Of a DNA stretch of 64,000 nt, positions 39,905-51,900 are shown piece after piece. Numbering within the stretch: the stretch's first letter is position 1; every line of letters starts with the position of its first letter. Where the stretch lies: the NCBI GenBank assembly GCA_021613535.1, contig CP075494.1:12896001-12960000 (forward strand), in the 5' to 3' direction. The stretch is from Adineta vaga (taxonomy: Eukaryota; Rotifera). The notes below the pieces were generated by a model that saw only the letters and a program-made list of their open reading frames with translations, was not told the DNA's origin and did not search any database. A program made the translations under genes and the position numbers.

Positions 39905-40948
39905 ATGGAAATATCCGATGAGTTGTATTATGTGAATATTCTTGCTAATATCCTTACCAATTTGTACAAATTTGTACAGCCGATATGTTTCATTCTTGGC
40001 AATATCGGAAATCTACTCACTGCATTCGTCTTTTGGAGAAAAACTTGGCGAAAGAATGTATGCGTACTCTATTTCAAGGTTTATCTTATTTCAAATACAT
40101 GTTACATCAACAGTTCTCTATTAGGATCGACTTTTATATATGGTTATAATATTCACTTGCAAAATACGAATATCGTCCTATGTAAAGCTTTCTATTATTC
40201 AGCTTTTCTCTTTGCAATTCATCCACCAACTATTCTAATTCTTGCATCCATCGATCGTCTGCTCATCTCGTCGCAAAACGTTGACACTCGATTGTATAGT
40301 TCCAAACGTCTCGCATATTTTTCTATCGGTTTAAGTACTTTCTTCTGGATTGTCTTCAATGTTCACATTTTAATCATGGTTCATATACAAGAACTATATC
40401 CTTCAGTTTTCGTCTGCTATTATGATTTGTCGAGTTCATATCAAAACTTCGTGTACTATTATTTAGCTATTGTGAACATTTGTTTTTGTTTCATCATGAT
40501 CGTTTTATGTTTGTTGTCATTCAAGAATATTCGACATATCCAGGTGGTTCCACGTCAACAACGAAATCAAAGACGAACAATGACAAAGAAAGATTTTCAA
40601 TTACTTCGCTGTTTGTTTGCACATGGTATAGTTTATATCATATTTCGTATTGGAATTAATCTTTATTATGGCTATGATGCAATAACAAGAGGTCAACAAC
40701 GTTCTGAACTACGTCGAATAATAGAAGTTTTAATCAACGATTTCCTCACTTTCCTGTTTAATGCATCATACTGTCTAAGTTTTTTCATCTATATTAGTAT
40801 TTCGAAAACGTTTCGTCACGAACTGAAACGAATATTGTGGAAAGTATGTGGAAAAGATGTGATGCCAATACGAGAGGAAGAAAATCGGCAGGAGAATCCT
40901 GATAACCAAGCTGGTGTTGTTACGATTCATATATCTGCTTCAAAATGA
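39905..40948 (+). CDS. Orphan rhodopsin-like GPCR, copy 1
   Basis: Intronless, 347 aa, seven hydrophobic segments. TM1 contains CFILGNIGNLLTAFVFW with the GN motif. The cysteine in NIVLCKAFYYS before TM3 can pair with that in extracellular loop 2 (SVFVCYYDLSS). At the end of TM3 SIDRLLISSQ replaces the E/DRY motif. TM7 ends CLSFFIYISISKTFRHELKR, where NPxxY is lost but the amphipathic helix 8 remains. The ligand is unknown; the layout is that of divergent peptide-receptor-like GPCRs. It is virtually identical to the copy 3.1 kb downstream over most of its length, but the first 24 nt, the last 79 nt and the flanking DNA differ. Confidence 0.88.
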   Translation: MEISDELYYVNILANILTNLYKFVQPICFILGNIGNLLTAFVFWRKTWRKNVCVLYFKVYLISNTCYINSSLLGSTFIYGYNIHLQNTNIVLCKAFYYSAFLFAIHPPTILILASIDRLLISSQNVDTRLYSSKRLAYFSIGLSTFFWIVFNVHILIMVHIQELYPSVFVCYYDLSSSYQNFVYYYLAIVNICFCFIMIVLCLLSFKNIRHIQVVPRQQRNQRRTMTKKDFQLLRCLFAHGIVYIIFRIGINLYYGYDAITRGQQRSELRRIIEVLINDFLTFLFNASYCLSFFIYISISKTFRHELKRILWKVCGKDVMPIREEENRQENPDNQAGVVTIHISASK

Positions 40949-41403
40949 ATATTTAATAAAAGAAAATAAATCTATCAGCTCTACTTGAAAAGCTGTACAA
41001 TTATTGTTGAATTAAATAACTGGTAAAGCACCTGTATGATTTGCAGTACTGGAGAAAATTGGATAGGTAGATGAGATCTTGTGTGAGAAGATGGACTGTC
41101 ATAAATAATAGATTATCCGAGAGAAGAAATAAATAGCTGTAATATTATATCAATCTTCATATCTTTCCTTCATGTGAGAGAGAACAATGGGTCTACGAAA
41201 CAGAAAAAAACATGATTTAGAATGCTGAAAACCAGTCTCATTCTTGTAAAGAAAAAAGTCAATTTATTTTTTATCTATCTCTCATATGGCTTACTCTCAT
41301 AAGATTATTTTCTTTTTTCGTTCGTCACTAAATCAGTACCTATCATATCAATAGAACGAGAGAATCAAAATGGAGGTGTTTATTTCGTCATTCTTTTCTC
41401 TCT
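40949..41403. other. GPCR 1 to GNAT spacer
   Basis: Non-coding A+T-rich spacer with AATAAA at 40964-40969. No gene seen. Confidence 0.5.
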
Positions 41404-41967
41404 ATGATATCCATCAGTGTAGTCGCATCCGAAGAGGATGTGCTTACCATAAAAGCTTTACAACACGATAATCTTCGACGGAATATATCTATTGAAAAGC
41501 AAAACGCGGATGGTTTCGTTACAAATGAATATGATGTTAAATTTCTACGAAAAATAAATCAAATATCACCAAGTATCATTGCAAAAGATTCAACATCGAA
41601 ATTAGTTAGTTATTCATTGACAGTATTACCTGAAAATGCATCTGAAGTACCAGAACTTGATAAACTTATTTCGTTGATCAATAAAACGGAATACAAAGGT
41701 AAATCTCTACAAAATTATAAGTACTATATTATGGGTCAAATATGTATTGCCGAAGGTTTTCGAGGTCAACAAATTTTTGATCGAATGTATGACAAACATC
41801 GTGAATTATATGGGAACTCCTATGAATTACTTATTACAGATATTGCAGACAAGAATGTTCGTTCATTTCGTGCTCATGCTCGAATAGGATTTGAACTACT
41901 ACATAGATATATGGATGACATTACGAATGAAATGTGGAATATTGTAGTGTGGGATTGGCACAAATGA
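41404..41967 (+). CDS. GNAT-family N-acetyltransferase, bacterial-like
   Basis: Intronless, 187 aa. The N-terminal strand (MISISVVASEEDVLTIKALQ) and helix are typical GNAT openings. The core YYIMGQICIAEGFRGQQIFD is the beta4 strand and acetyl-CoA loop (R-G-x-x-x-F form). ELLITDIADKNVRSFRAHAR and IGFELLHRY form the usual GNAT motif B, in which substrates of this subgroup are bound next to a conserved N-x-R-S-x-R-A-H. The ending WNIVVWDW is characteristic of a subfamily I know chiefly from Bacteroidetes. The acceptor substrate is unknown. The lack of introns and the bacterial-type sequence suggest horizontal acquisition, as is common in bdelloids. It sits between the two GPCR copies on the same strand. 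Confidence 0.85.
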   Translation: MISISVVASEEDVLTIKALQHDNLRRNISIEKQNADGFVTNEYDVKFLRKINQISPSIIAKDSTSKLVSYSLTVLPENASEVPELDKLISLINKTEYKGKSLQNYKYYIMGQICIAEGFRGQQIFDRMYDKHRELYGNSYELLITDIADKNVRSFRAHARIGFELLHRYMDDITNEMWNIVVWDWHK

Positions 41968-43014
41968 CATTCTTTCTTGATTATAGAACTCAAAAATAAA
42001 TGAACTGGTTCTTTTCATTACATTTTCTTCTGAAATATGTGATGTTTTGTAATAAAAGTACCTCCCTATAATGAACACCGTTAGGGTTTTTTGAAAGTGT
42101 TTATTATCAGAAGTTGCACTGTAATTTTTGGTCTATAAATCATGTTTGAGGAAAAAATATGATTCGATTTTGGTTCTTTTGATAATTAAGCAATACTAGA
42201 CACTTTTCTTTTCTAGCTAAAAAACAGATTCGATTAAAGGTTTTTCAAAGACACCAATTAAAGTAATCCTCTTCGACATCTTATCATATATAAACCTCGA
42301 ATTTTTAAACTATTTATAGATTTGTTCGACCCGGAAGCGCTCATAATAGAGTAAAAGAATAATCCGTTTTCCAAAAACGCATTAAGCGAATCACTTAGTT
42401 TTACAGTTGCTGATTAAAGCGAACTTTTCACATATTAAATTATAAAAATTTTGTTGAGGCAGATATGAATGAAGAAAACGAATGTAAATTAACTAGAAAA
42501 AAGAATAGAGAATGGCAGCCATGCGAGAAATACTTCGTGGACCTGCATTCTAATTCGTTCTATACGAAACAATGTTAATGATTGCTTTTTTCATGTATTT
42601 TCTTGTTATTTTGATCTTAGTTGATGGAGGCTCATTGTTGCCTTCTATACTGTCTATGATTAATTACATAACATGATGCCGAATTTTATTACTGATCTTA
42701 AAAATATGAAAGTGCTCTGGATCAAATGGTTCTTATTTATTCACAACCACCTTACTCTTATTAATTCAACATAAAATACGATTATCCAATGCTCCTGACT
42801 TCCTAGAGAAATCATAAAAATATTACCTTCTTTTCTATGCCGCTGAGCAAACTGAACATGATATTTATATCTTTTTAATTAATGTTTCATATAATATTCT
42901 GAAATAAAAGTTTATGCGTACGATAGAGATACAAAAGAAAACGACACATCATCATTTATTTAACACAAATTCTGAAAAGCAACCGACTATCTCATTGAGA
43001 TTTATAAAAACATT
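41968..43014. other. Spacer between GNAT and GPCR 2
   Basis: 1 kb without a gene. It includes a 64-nt transposon-end fragment at 42058-42121 (separate entry). Confidence 0.5.
42058..42121 (-). mobile_element. Solo terminal-repeat fragment, pogo/Tigger-like
   Basis: On the minus strand the fragment begins CAGTGCAACTTCTGATAATA, continues with AACACTTTC and GGTGTTCATTATAGGGAGG, and is preceded by TA. This is the layout of pogo/Tigger terminal repeats, where a start of CAGT plus paired TTCGTTATAG-like segments recur. No partner end or transposase was found nearby. Confidence 0.5.
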
Positions 43015-44058
43015 ATGGATATGTCCGATCAATTATACTATGTGAATATTCTTGCTAATATCCTTACCAATTTGTACAAATTTGTACAGCCGATATGTTT
43101 CATTCTTGGCAATATCGGAAATCTACTCACTGCATTCGTCTTTTGGAGAAAAACTTGGCGAAAGAATGTATGCGTACTCTATTTCAAGGTTTATCTTATT
43201 TCAAATACATGTTACATCAACAGTTCTCTATTAGGATCGACTTTTATATATGGTTATAATATTCACTTGCAAAATACGAATATCGTCCTATGTAAAGCTT
43301 TCTATTATTCAGCTTTTCTCTTTGCAATTCATCCACCAACTATTCTAATTCTTGCATCCATCGATCGTCTGCTCATCTCGTCGCAAAACGTTGACACTCG
43401 ATTGTATAGTTCCAAACGTCTCGCATATTTTTCTATCGGTTTAAGTACTTTCTTCTGGATTGTCTTCAATGTTCACATTTTAATCATGGTTCATATACAA
43501 GAACTATATCCTTCAGTTTTCGTCTGCTATTATGATTTGTCGAGTTCATATCAAAACTTCGTGTACTATTATTTAGCTATTGTGAACATTTGTTTTTGTT
43601 TCATCATGATCGTTTTATGTTTGTTGTCATTCAAGAATATTCGACATATCCAGGTGGTTCCACGTCAACAACGAAATCAAAGACGAACAATGACAAAGAA
43701 AGATTTTCAATTACTTCGCTGTTTGTTTGCACATGGTATAGTTTATATCATATTTCGTATTGGAATTAATCTTTATTATGGCTATGATGCAATAACAAGA
43801 GGTCAACAACGTTCTGAACTACGTCGAATAATAGAAGTTTTAATCAACGATTTCCTCACTTTCCTGTTTAATGCATCATACTGTCTAAGTTTTTTCATCT
43901 ATATTAGTATTTCGAAAACGTTTCGTCATGAACTGAAACGAATATTGTGGAAAGTATGTGGAAAAGATGTGATGCCAATGCGAGAAGAAGAAAATCGACA
44001 AGACAATCTTGCTGTAAATGCAGGTAGCGTTGTAAATTATATTGTACCATCATCTTAA
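43015..44058 (+). CDS. Orphan rhodopsin-like GPCR, copy 2
   Basis: Intronless, 347 aa, with the same seven membrane segments and motifs as copy 1: GNIGNLL in TM1, SIDRLLISSQ after TM3, CLSFFIYISIS in TM7. Differences are confined to the first eight codons (MDMSDQLY against MEISDELY), one silent change at 43929, and the C-terminal 25 or so residues from 43980 on. The 5' and 3' flanks show no similarity to those of copy 1, so the pair is an older duplication homogenised in its centre and not a recent segmental duplication. Confidence 0.88.
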   Translation: MDMSDQLYYVNILANILTNLYKFVQPICFILGNIGNLLTAFVFWRKTWRKNVCVLYFKVYLISNTCYINSSLLGSTFIYGYNIHLQNTNIVLCKAFYYSAFLFAIHPPTILILASIDRLLISSQNVDTRLYSSKRLAYFSIGLSTFFWIVFNVHILIMVHIQELYPSVFVCYYDLSSSYQNFVYYYLAIVNICFCFIMIVLCLLSFKNIRHIQVVPRQQRNQRRTMTKKDFQLLRCLFAHGIVYIIFRIGINLYYGYDAITRGQQRSELRRIIEVLINDFLTFLFNASYCLSFFIYISISKTFRHELKRILWKVCGKDVMPMREEENRQDNLAVNAGSVVNYIVPSS

Positions 44059-44697
44059 ATTTAGAATAAATATAGTTTCTTTTTATTAAATCAGATTTAC
44101 TCTGAAATCTTATCGCGGGTGGTACTTTATTACTTTTGTCAAAGGTCGAATATAATATATACTTTCATTAGGAGAACAATAAATAGATAAACTATATTCT
44201 CTACTATCTAGTAAGTGGTTGATTAAAAGACATTCTTATATGAAGTTTACAAAGAACACATTGAATATTTAATCTATATTCAATAATAAATATACAGTTG
44301 ATTTTTATATTTTTATAGCGATACATTTAGTTTTTACAAGGAAATCATAGGAAACTGAAAATTCTTTGCTCAACTTTGAATTGTTGTGTTAATTTTTCGG
44401 CATTGATTACTTTTTTTATTTTGTAAACATGACGTCATTTAAACTTTTTTTTATCAAACTGATGTAGACGTCATTAAAACACGAGACAAAGTGAGTAATC
44501 TCTTTGAAAAAGTATAAATAAAACCTAAATAAGAATAATTTAAGCAACACGTCAGCACGTCTATATGTGTTCTCAGACATGATAAAATTTTAATTTAATA
44601 TTAATGTTTGAATGAATTTCTGAATTTTATTAGTAGATGAAAGTTAGAAAGTTGTGTTTTAGTCAAATAGTGTCATTGTCATTTATGTTTAGTTATC
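44059..44697. other. Convergent spacer GPCR 2 / GEVED gene
   Basis: Both neighbouring genes end here. A+T-rich, no gene; AATAAA at 44064-44069 probably serves GPCR 2. Confidence 0.5.
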
Positions 44698-47600
44698 TAA
44701 TATCCAGATTTTGGTATGATAGATACTGTATAATCTCGTACTTCACCATAACCACCACTATAGCATGGTTTACGATTTCTTTCATCTTGTACAAGAACAA
44801 TACGCAAGCGATGTTGTTCGCTTGATTGACTTCTTTCATTAAGTTTTGGAACAGCAATACTTAAATCATATTGAGTTGTTGATTGTCCATTTTCATACCA
44901 ATTCTTTGGAAGTATTCGTTCTTTATTTTCATCAAATGTACCATCGTTATTTAAATCAATCCATATACCTAAATATTGTGGATGACTGCAATATGTTGCA
45001 CTATTTGCTGAATGTTGATCATATGAATTTCTATCATCACTCCATTGTTGTGTACAATGTAACTGAATACGTAGTGAATAAACAGCATTATCAATTAATG
45101 TTGCCGTTAGACTACTGCGATCATGGTAGTTATTTACCGAGTTACATTGTTTCAAATCATCTCGAATCTCTGTACCTTGTTCTCCATATAAATGTACGAA
45201 ACCAATCGTATTATGACCATTCGAACAAATGAGATTACCAGGTTGACAATATGTAGTTTTGTAGCCTAAAAAGGATAAAATGCACATTAATACTTAAGTT
45301 TGAAATGAAGCGCATTCGAAGACAAACATACCTATTAAAGTATCACTTCTTGGAGCAGGATACTGATATTGCAATTCTAAATAAAACAGGTAATATTATA
45401 CTTTATTTCATGACTTGTGTTTATTACAGGAGAGCATGGAGAAAACTACATTTTCATTGAGTACTAAAAAACATAATATTACCTCGATGTCCTATTTTTG
45501 AAATGATCGTTATTGTATATTCTCGTGTTTCACGATAATCTGTTCGGCCACATTTTCTTGTGTATTCATCGCTCGGTGTTACAACAACACGCAAACGATG
45601 TGAACCACTTTTGATAATATTTCCATCGACAGCTGGTATACTTATATCTAAATCATAGATACCCAATGGCATTGAACTAAGTAGTGGCCATCGATGTGGA
45701 ATACGACTTTCTGATTCGTCAAATCGATCATCATTATTAAAATCAATTAGAACATTAACATCATGTGCAACATTGCAATCAGTATCTGGAAAACCTCCTT
45801 TCCAATGTGGAAAACAATCTAATTGAATACGTATACGATATATAGTATTTTCATATACAGAAACAGCTAAATGATGTCGATTTTGATTTTCACGTAATAC
45901 AGCATTCGTTGCAATATTGTCTCGAATATGAGTTCCTTGTTCACCAGCCATAAGTACAAGAGCTATTTTACTATTCTTTTGAGAACATACAGCATCACTT
46001 AATACCAAATGAGGAATGTTCGTATCGACTGCTACTCAAAGAAAAATTGTATGCGTTATAATAATTTTTCATTTTTTTTTACATACCTGGTAGTCGTGAA
46101 TTGGGAACAATTGATACCATGTACTCTCGTGTTTCTTTATAATCATTATTACCACATTTTCTTCGATATTGTTCATTTGTTGATACAACAAGTTGTAGAC
46201 GATGTGGTCCACGTCTAGTTTTCTGTGTATCAAGAATGGGAATGTATAATTGAAGATCATAAACACCTTGTGGTGTATAACTTGTCAATGGCCAATGATA
46301 AGGAGCAGCATTCTCTGAACTATCAAATACACCATCATCGTTCAGATCAATCCAAGCATTCACATCGTAGACAAGACTGCAACTGTAACCATTTGAATTA
46401 CTGATCCATAATCGACTACAATCTAACTGGATACGTAACAAATAGACAGTATCTTCGAACAAGACAATATTATCATGTCGTCGAAATCGATTATCACTGG
46501 TTAGTGAAGTTCTTGTCACTGAATCATCTCGAATTTGAGTTCGATGTTCACCAGCCATTACAACAAGAACAATCTTACCAAGATCAGCCGAACAAACAAT
46601 GTCAGTCAGTGGTATATAAGGAGTTTTCTCATCAGGTGTGGCTAGAATACATTCAGAAAAGTTATATAGTTACATGATATAGAGATATACATATACGTAC
46701 GTAGATATCCTCCTCTTGAAATAACATTAACAGTATATTCTCGTGTTTCATTATAATCATTACGACCACAAGTTCTTCGATATGAATCAGTGTGTGTAAC
46801 AACAATACGCATTCGATGTTGTCCAGTTCTTAGACGTCTTTCATCGACTAAAGGTACAGCAATTTGTAAATCGTAGATTCCTTGTGCCATATAACTTGTT
46901 ACTGGCCAACGATAAGGTGCTCCAATTTCTGTTTGATCAAATCGTCCATCGTCGTTCACATCAAACCATAGATTTACATCTTGAGCAAGATTACAACCAT
47001 TTTCAAATAGTTCAGTATTCAATTGCCATGCACAATCCAATTGAATACGTATAAGATAGACAGTGTTTTCATAGAGTGTCACTGCTAAGTGATGTCGATT
47101 ATAATAATCATGTAATAACGTATTCGTTGGTAGATCATCTCGAATCTCTGTTCCTCGTTCTCCGGCCATTAAAACAAGTGAAATTTGAGCAGTATTCTGA
47201 GAACAAATTGGATCTTGATAAATAACATTTGCAGGTGGTGCATGAATGACACCTAAAGGGATGAATAGATTGGCTCAAATGTATGTTCACTTTCTATAAG
47301 AAATCAGTTTAAAAACGAGATTTACCTGTATATGTTGCTTTTGGAACAAGATTTACCGTATACTCTCGCTTGCTTTGAAAGTTACCTGCACCACAAGTAC
47401 TAAGATATGCGTCAGTTGGAATCACACCAATACTCATACGATGAGTTCCACTTCTTATTGTTCTACCATCGATCGTAGGTATACGTATATCCACATTATA
47501 TGAATTGCCAGATATATAATTAGTTGGTCTTGTTCTAGGAGAAACTAAATTCTCCGTATCATAAGAATTATCATCATCGAAATCAATCCACACATTGATA

Positions 47601-48929
47601 TTTTGAGAAAGATCACAATTATTTTCCGAAGGATATCTGTTTCGTGCTTGACCACAATCAAATTCAAGATGCAATCGATACGTTGTACCTTCATATAATG
47701 TAACTGCTGGATATTGTCGATCTTGATAATCTGATGCATATCCACCTGTTCGTAGATCATCTTGAATATTTGATCCATGTTCACCAGTCATTTGAACAAG
47801 AAGAATTTTGCCAAGACTTTGAGTACACATCGAATTCTTCAAAAGAAGATGTGATTTATCAAGTTCTATTTAATTCACATACAAATTAAACAGAATACTA
47901 TTTATTGCCATTGGAAGTTCTTAAAAACTTACCATATCCTCCAAAGTTTGTTGCTATTGGAGCTGGTGTTGAATATTGTTTTACTTTTCTTGCTCGTTTC
48001 AATGCTACTGTTTCTTGTTCTTAAGATATTTGAATCGAATTAGTATGAAATGTTGCTTTCATTCTTACCTTTTTTCTCTATAAGACCACATATTTTCATA
48101 CGAATATCAATCGAACGGTTATCATTGAGCTGAATGTTAACAGGAATAGCTGCTAGTTGCTTGAACATATTCTGTAATTCTTCTACCGATTGAACTTTGC
48201 AATTTTGTGATGTGCATTGATCAGAATAGAAGACAACAAAATTCATTTGAAGAACATTTCCAGATAATGGATTTTCACATGTCATACTTTAATAAATTTG
48301 AATTAGAAATGAAAGAATAAGATAAGAAGATATTTACTGATGATCTCGTTTTGATATTATATGATTTCGAAAAAAAGCATCGGTAATACGAATCTTTCGA
48401 CCATTGAGTTTTGTATTCAACTATAACAAAAAAAATAAGATATGAAAAACAAATCAGTTAAAAAGTGAATATCTTACTTGATTGGTTATATCATCTAAGT
48501 TATTTATTTTCACGAGCAGATTTTCATTTTCCGATAGATACGTTGTACTGAACATAGCTTTCAAAACAACTTTTTGCATGTCTAAAACTGCATCGAATGA
48601 TAGTAAGAAGAAGAAAGTCAGAAACTCACCATCTTCCTTTAAAGCTGCTGTAACTGATTTCTGATGATTTGGTATTGTCTTCCAAATAGTTACAGCACCC
48701 AAGAGTGAAAAAAATGCAATCATGACAAAACCAATACCCAAACGAAGCATATTACAACTTCGTGGATTCCTATTCCAATTGATAGAATATTCATTACGAA
48801 AAATCAATTCTCTTTTTAATGTTAAAAGAATACTTACGATTGTTTTGATGTTTGTTTTCTATTCAAAGTAGTGCACGTCGTATAACCATCATTACTGAGC
48901 ACCATCATTTCGGATTCTGTCATATCCAT
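44698..48929 (-). CDS. Type II membrane protein with five GEVED-like repeats
   Basis: About a dozen exons, start at 48929, TAG at 44698-44700. A short cytosolic N-terminus (MDMTESEMMVLSNDGYTTC...) precedes one membrane segment, LGIGFVMIAFFSLLGAVTIW, so the bulk should be extracellular. A juxtamembrane region of roughly 200 residues contains CTSQNCKVQSVEELQNMF. Five repeats of about 170 residues follow, largely one exon each: about 47870-47330, 47250-46705, 46640-46090, 46035-45485 and 45268-44698. Each has a G-E-(H/R/Q)-G-T-x-I-(R/Q)-D opening, a calcium-loop-like segment (NVWIDFDDDNSYD, NLWFDVNDDGRFD, GIWIDLNNDGTFD), a paired cysteine, and an ending such as GEVRDYTVSI or NETREYTVNV that corresponds to the GEVEDY motif of GEVED domains. 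Function is unknown; an adhesion or ligand-binding role is inferred. Confidence 0.8.
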
Positions 48930-51900
48930 TAGAATAAAAACAGATTAAATCGAACTTTTCTTATGAAAATTCTAAGTACTAAATTGATCAAAGTGAGAAA
49001 ATCTGAAAAAATAACGAAAATTTCTCGAAAGGGTTGTGTATTATCTACATTTTGGTAATACCAGTATGAAATTTATATATATATCTTCATCACTTACAGA
49101 TATTTGACTTAGTCACTGGTCGATATCGATTTCGGCGGACTTTTGTAATCAAGCAGCAAATATGAGTAGTAAAGAGACAGCGTATTTTTATAGTATTTAC
49201 TATTCAAACAAGGGGTAAATATGCCGTTAAAAATCTTAGAACAAAAAAGGAGACCTTGACAAATAACATTCGAATGTAACTGTATATGTTATCGTAGAAT
49301 AATATGTTTTTGACATGAAAGTAAATTGAAGTGGGGGAAAACTCATTTATATTTATTCAAATTCTTTTATATGATTAATCATATGTCTGAAAGTATGGGA
49401 GTAACGAAAATTACCCTTATATCATTTTACAACAGGAGGAAAAAACATCTTGTTGTTTTATCAGAAGACTTTATGGTTTAAAAATACGGTCTATTCTTAC
49501 TAAATGATGGGATTTGTTCATTATTAGAGACATTAAAACTGTGTAAATAGATTAAGCACTCTCCTAACTTCACTTCGATATGAAGAAAACATGTTTTGCA
49601 ATATAGATCGATTTGCCTTGTAACAGGTTTCCTATGACGAAATGGTTCTACTCTCACTTATTTTGTATTCTATTGTTGATTTACTCAAATACAGTACAAA
49701 AGTATCTTTCTTTCCGAAAGAGTGATTTCGTGGTCATTACCATTGAAGAATGTTCTTCTCTTGTAACCACAAAAAAATACGTCGAAATTTTAAAAATATT
49801 TAATTCTGATGATCATAGAGCATCTCACATCACCGATCAAATTTTATGCAATTCGATATTTTTCGTAAATATCGACGACAAACAGACATACAAATTTAAA
49901 CTACTAATTGTGTAATTTAAGCTATCCAGGTTAACTATTTAATACGAACGTAAAGTATGATTATGATATATTGATAAATTATATCAATGATTCGAAATAT
50001 TCGAGACGTCTGCCTCTGTACAAAGATATACGACGGTGAAAAATGAAACGGAAACCTTGAAAAAATACAACTTTATGCGTCTCAATACATATTTGAATTT
50101 TTCTTTTATAAAGAATATTTAATCAGTAAAATTATCTTAAAAAAACAGAGCTTTCTCACTTTTTCCTATTTAAACGATGTTAATTTATCTCTCAGATTGT
50201 CGAAGAACAATTCGTACTTTTCATATTGATTGTACTAAATAACCAAATGTAGTAAAGAAAACCGCATTATTTGTCGATGCATTATCTCTTACCTGTACTC
50301 ATAACCGCAAAATTTCATAGACGATATTTTTTAACAAAAAGGTTAAATTAAAATTTTTGTCTAGACATTTCATACAAATTCTAAATACTGATAACTTTGT
50401 TCATTGTTCATGTAAATTCCAATGAAACCCTAAAGAATAGTTCTCTTCTAAGATATGATATTTCCTTACCACTACCTCCACAATTTGGTATAAAATTGAA
50501 AATGTTCGTCATCTTTATGTTGCCATTTCTTTACAGTTGATGACTACAATATATATGCCTGCGAATGCAGTTCGAGACCATCATTTGCATAAATACAGTA
50601 AAACCTTGAAAAATACAACCAAAAAATGGTATAAATGGTACCGAAACCATAACAATACCATTTCAAGTTAACGGTGCTCCAGGTTGCCATTTCGTATAAG
50701 CATACATTGGAAACTTTTTGTGGTTATTTTGACTCATATTAAATATTTTCTTCATTGTTTGTTCATTAAAAAGCATTATGACATACTAATGAAGTAAAGT
50801 GTATCGAAAAACAAAAACTATCTTCGAAATATTAAGATTTCAATTCTGTAGTGATTCTATAAAACATAATTTAACTAGTAGAGCAAAATTCTCCTTACCC
50901 ATATGTCTATTACGTTGGTTTTGAAAACCTATTACCAAAAGAGGGTAGCAATGTCAATATTAAGAAATCCTATTCTAACCTCGATGAACATGTTATATGA
51001 GATGAAAAGGAACGAAACAAAGAATTATACATGACTTTTGCCAGTCAACAATCAATCATTTTCTTTCTTTTTTGTTTCATTTGACCTTGTAATCGTATAA
51101 TACATTTTCAACATTTATTTTTAGTACTTGTGTCTTTTAACAAAAAATGAAGTGAAATAGAAAACAGAATCAATATGTATGATCTACGTGTTCGAAACGT
51201 TCGTGACCTTGATAGAATAAGAAATGAGATTGATGAAAAGAAAGAGGCAATCTATACAACTGTCTGTTGAAAAGTACACGAAATATCTGATTCATATGCA
51301 TTTGTATTGATTCTATTTGAATTATTGGAAAAATCAAAATATATTTATAATACACGACACAATTCGACGATTTTATGTCATTTATTATTATCGGAAATAA
51401 AAACTAGACTAGATTATTCTTAAATCAATGTTTTTTTACTATTTTGTAATACATATTGACATAGACAGAGTGTTTATCTACACCTCTCTCTCTCTCTTTG
51501 TAAAGTCTGCTGAAAAGAGTAATCATAACAAAAAAACATTAGTATTATAAAACTATGAATGATGGTACAAGTAGGAATATGTTCTTCTCCGTGCGCTTAA
51601 TCTCTTGCATGTATTAGGGTATATTTCCATTACGAATCAAATAGAGATACAAATGTTAATATACTTTAGTTTTAATTAAACCTTCATTGATGATTATATT
51701 TCAACGTTTTGCAATACTATCTAAAATAATGTGAATGTCATTGTTATATTGTTGAGAAAAGATGATCTTCTCTTCCAAAAAATAAAAGTAATATTAATGA
51801 CGTAATAAACTTATTTGAATTAGCAATATAATTGTCTTCATAGTTCGTCATATCATCTGGAGTATCGTTTGATACAAATATAGTTGTGATTGGCAAACAC

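Noticed and set aside
44430-44437. Perfect CRE palindrome TGACGTCA
   Set aside because: It lies between two converging gene ends, not in a promoter; an 8-mer of this kind is expected by chance.
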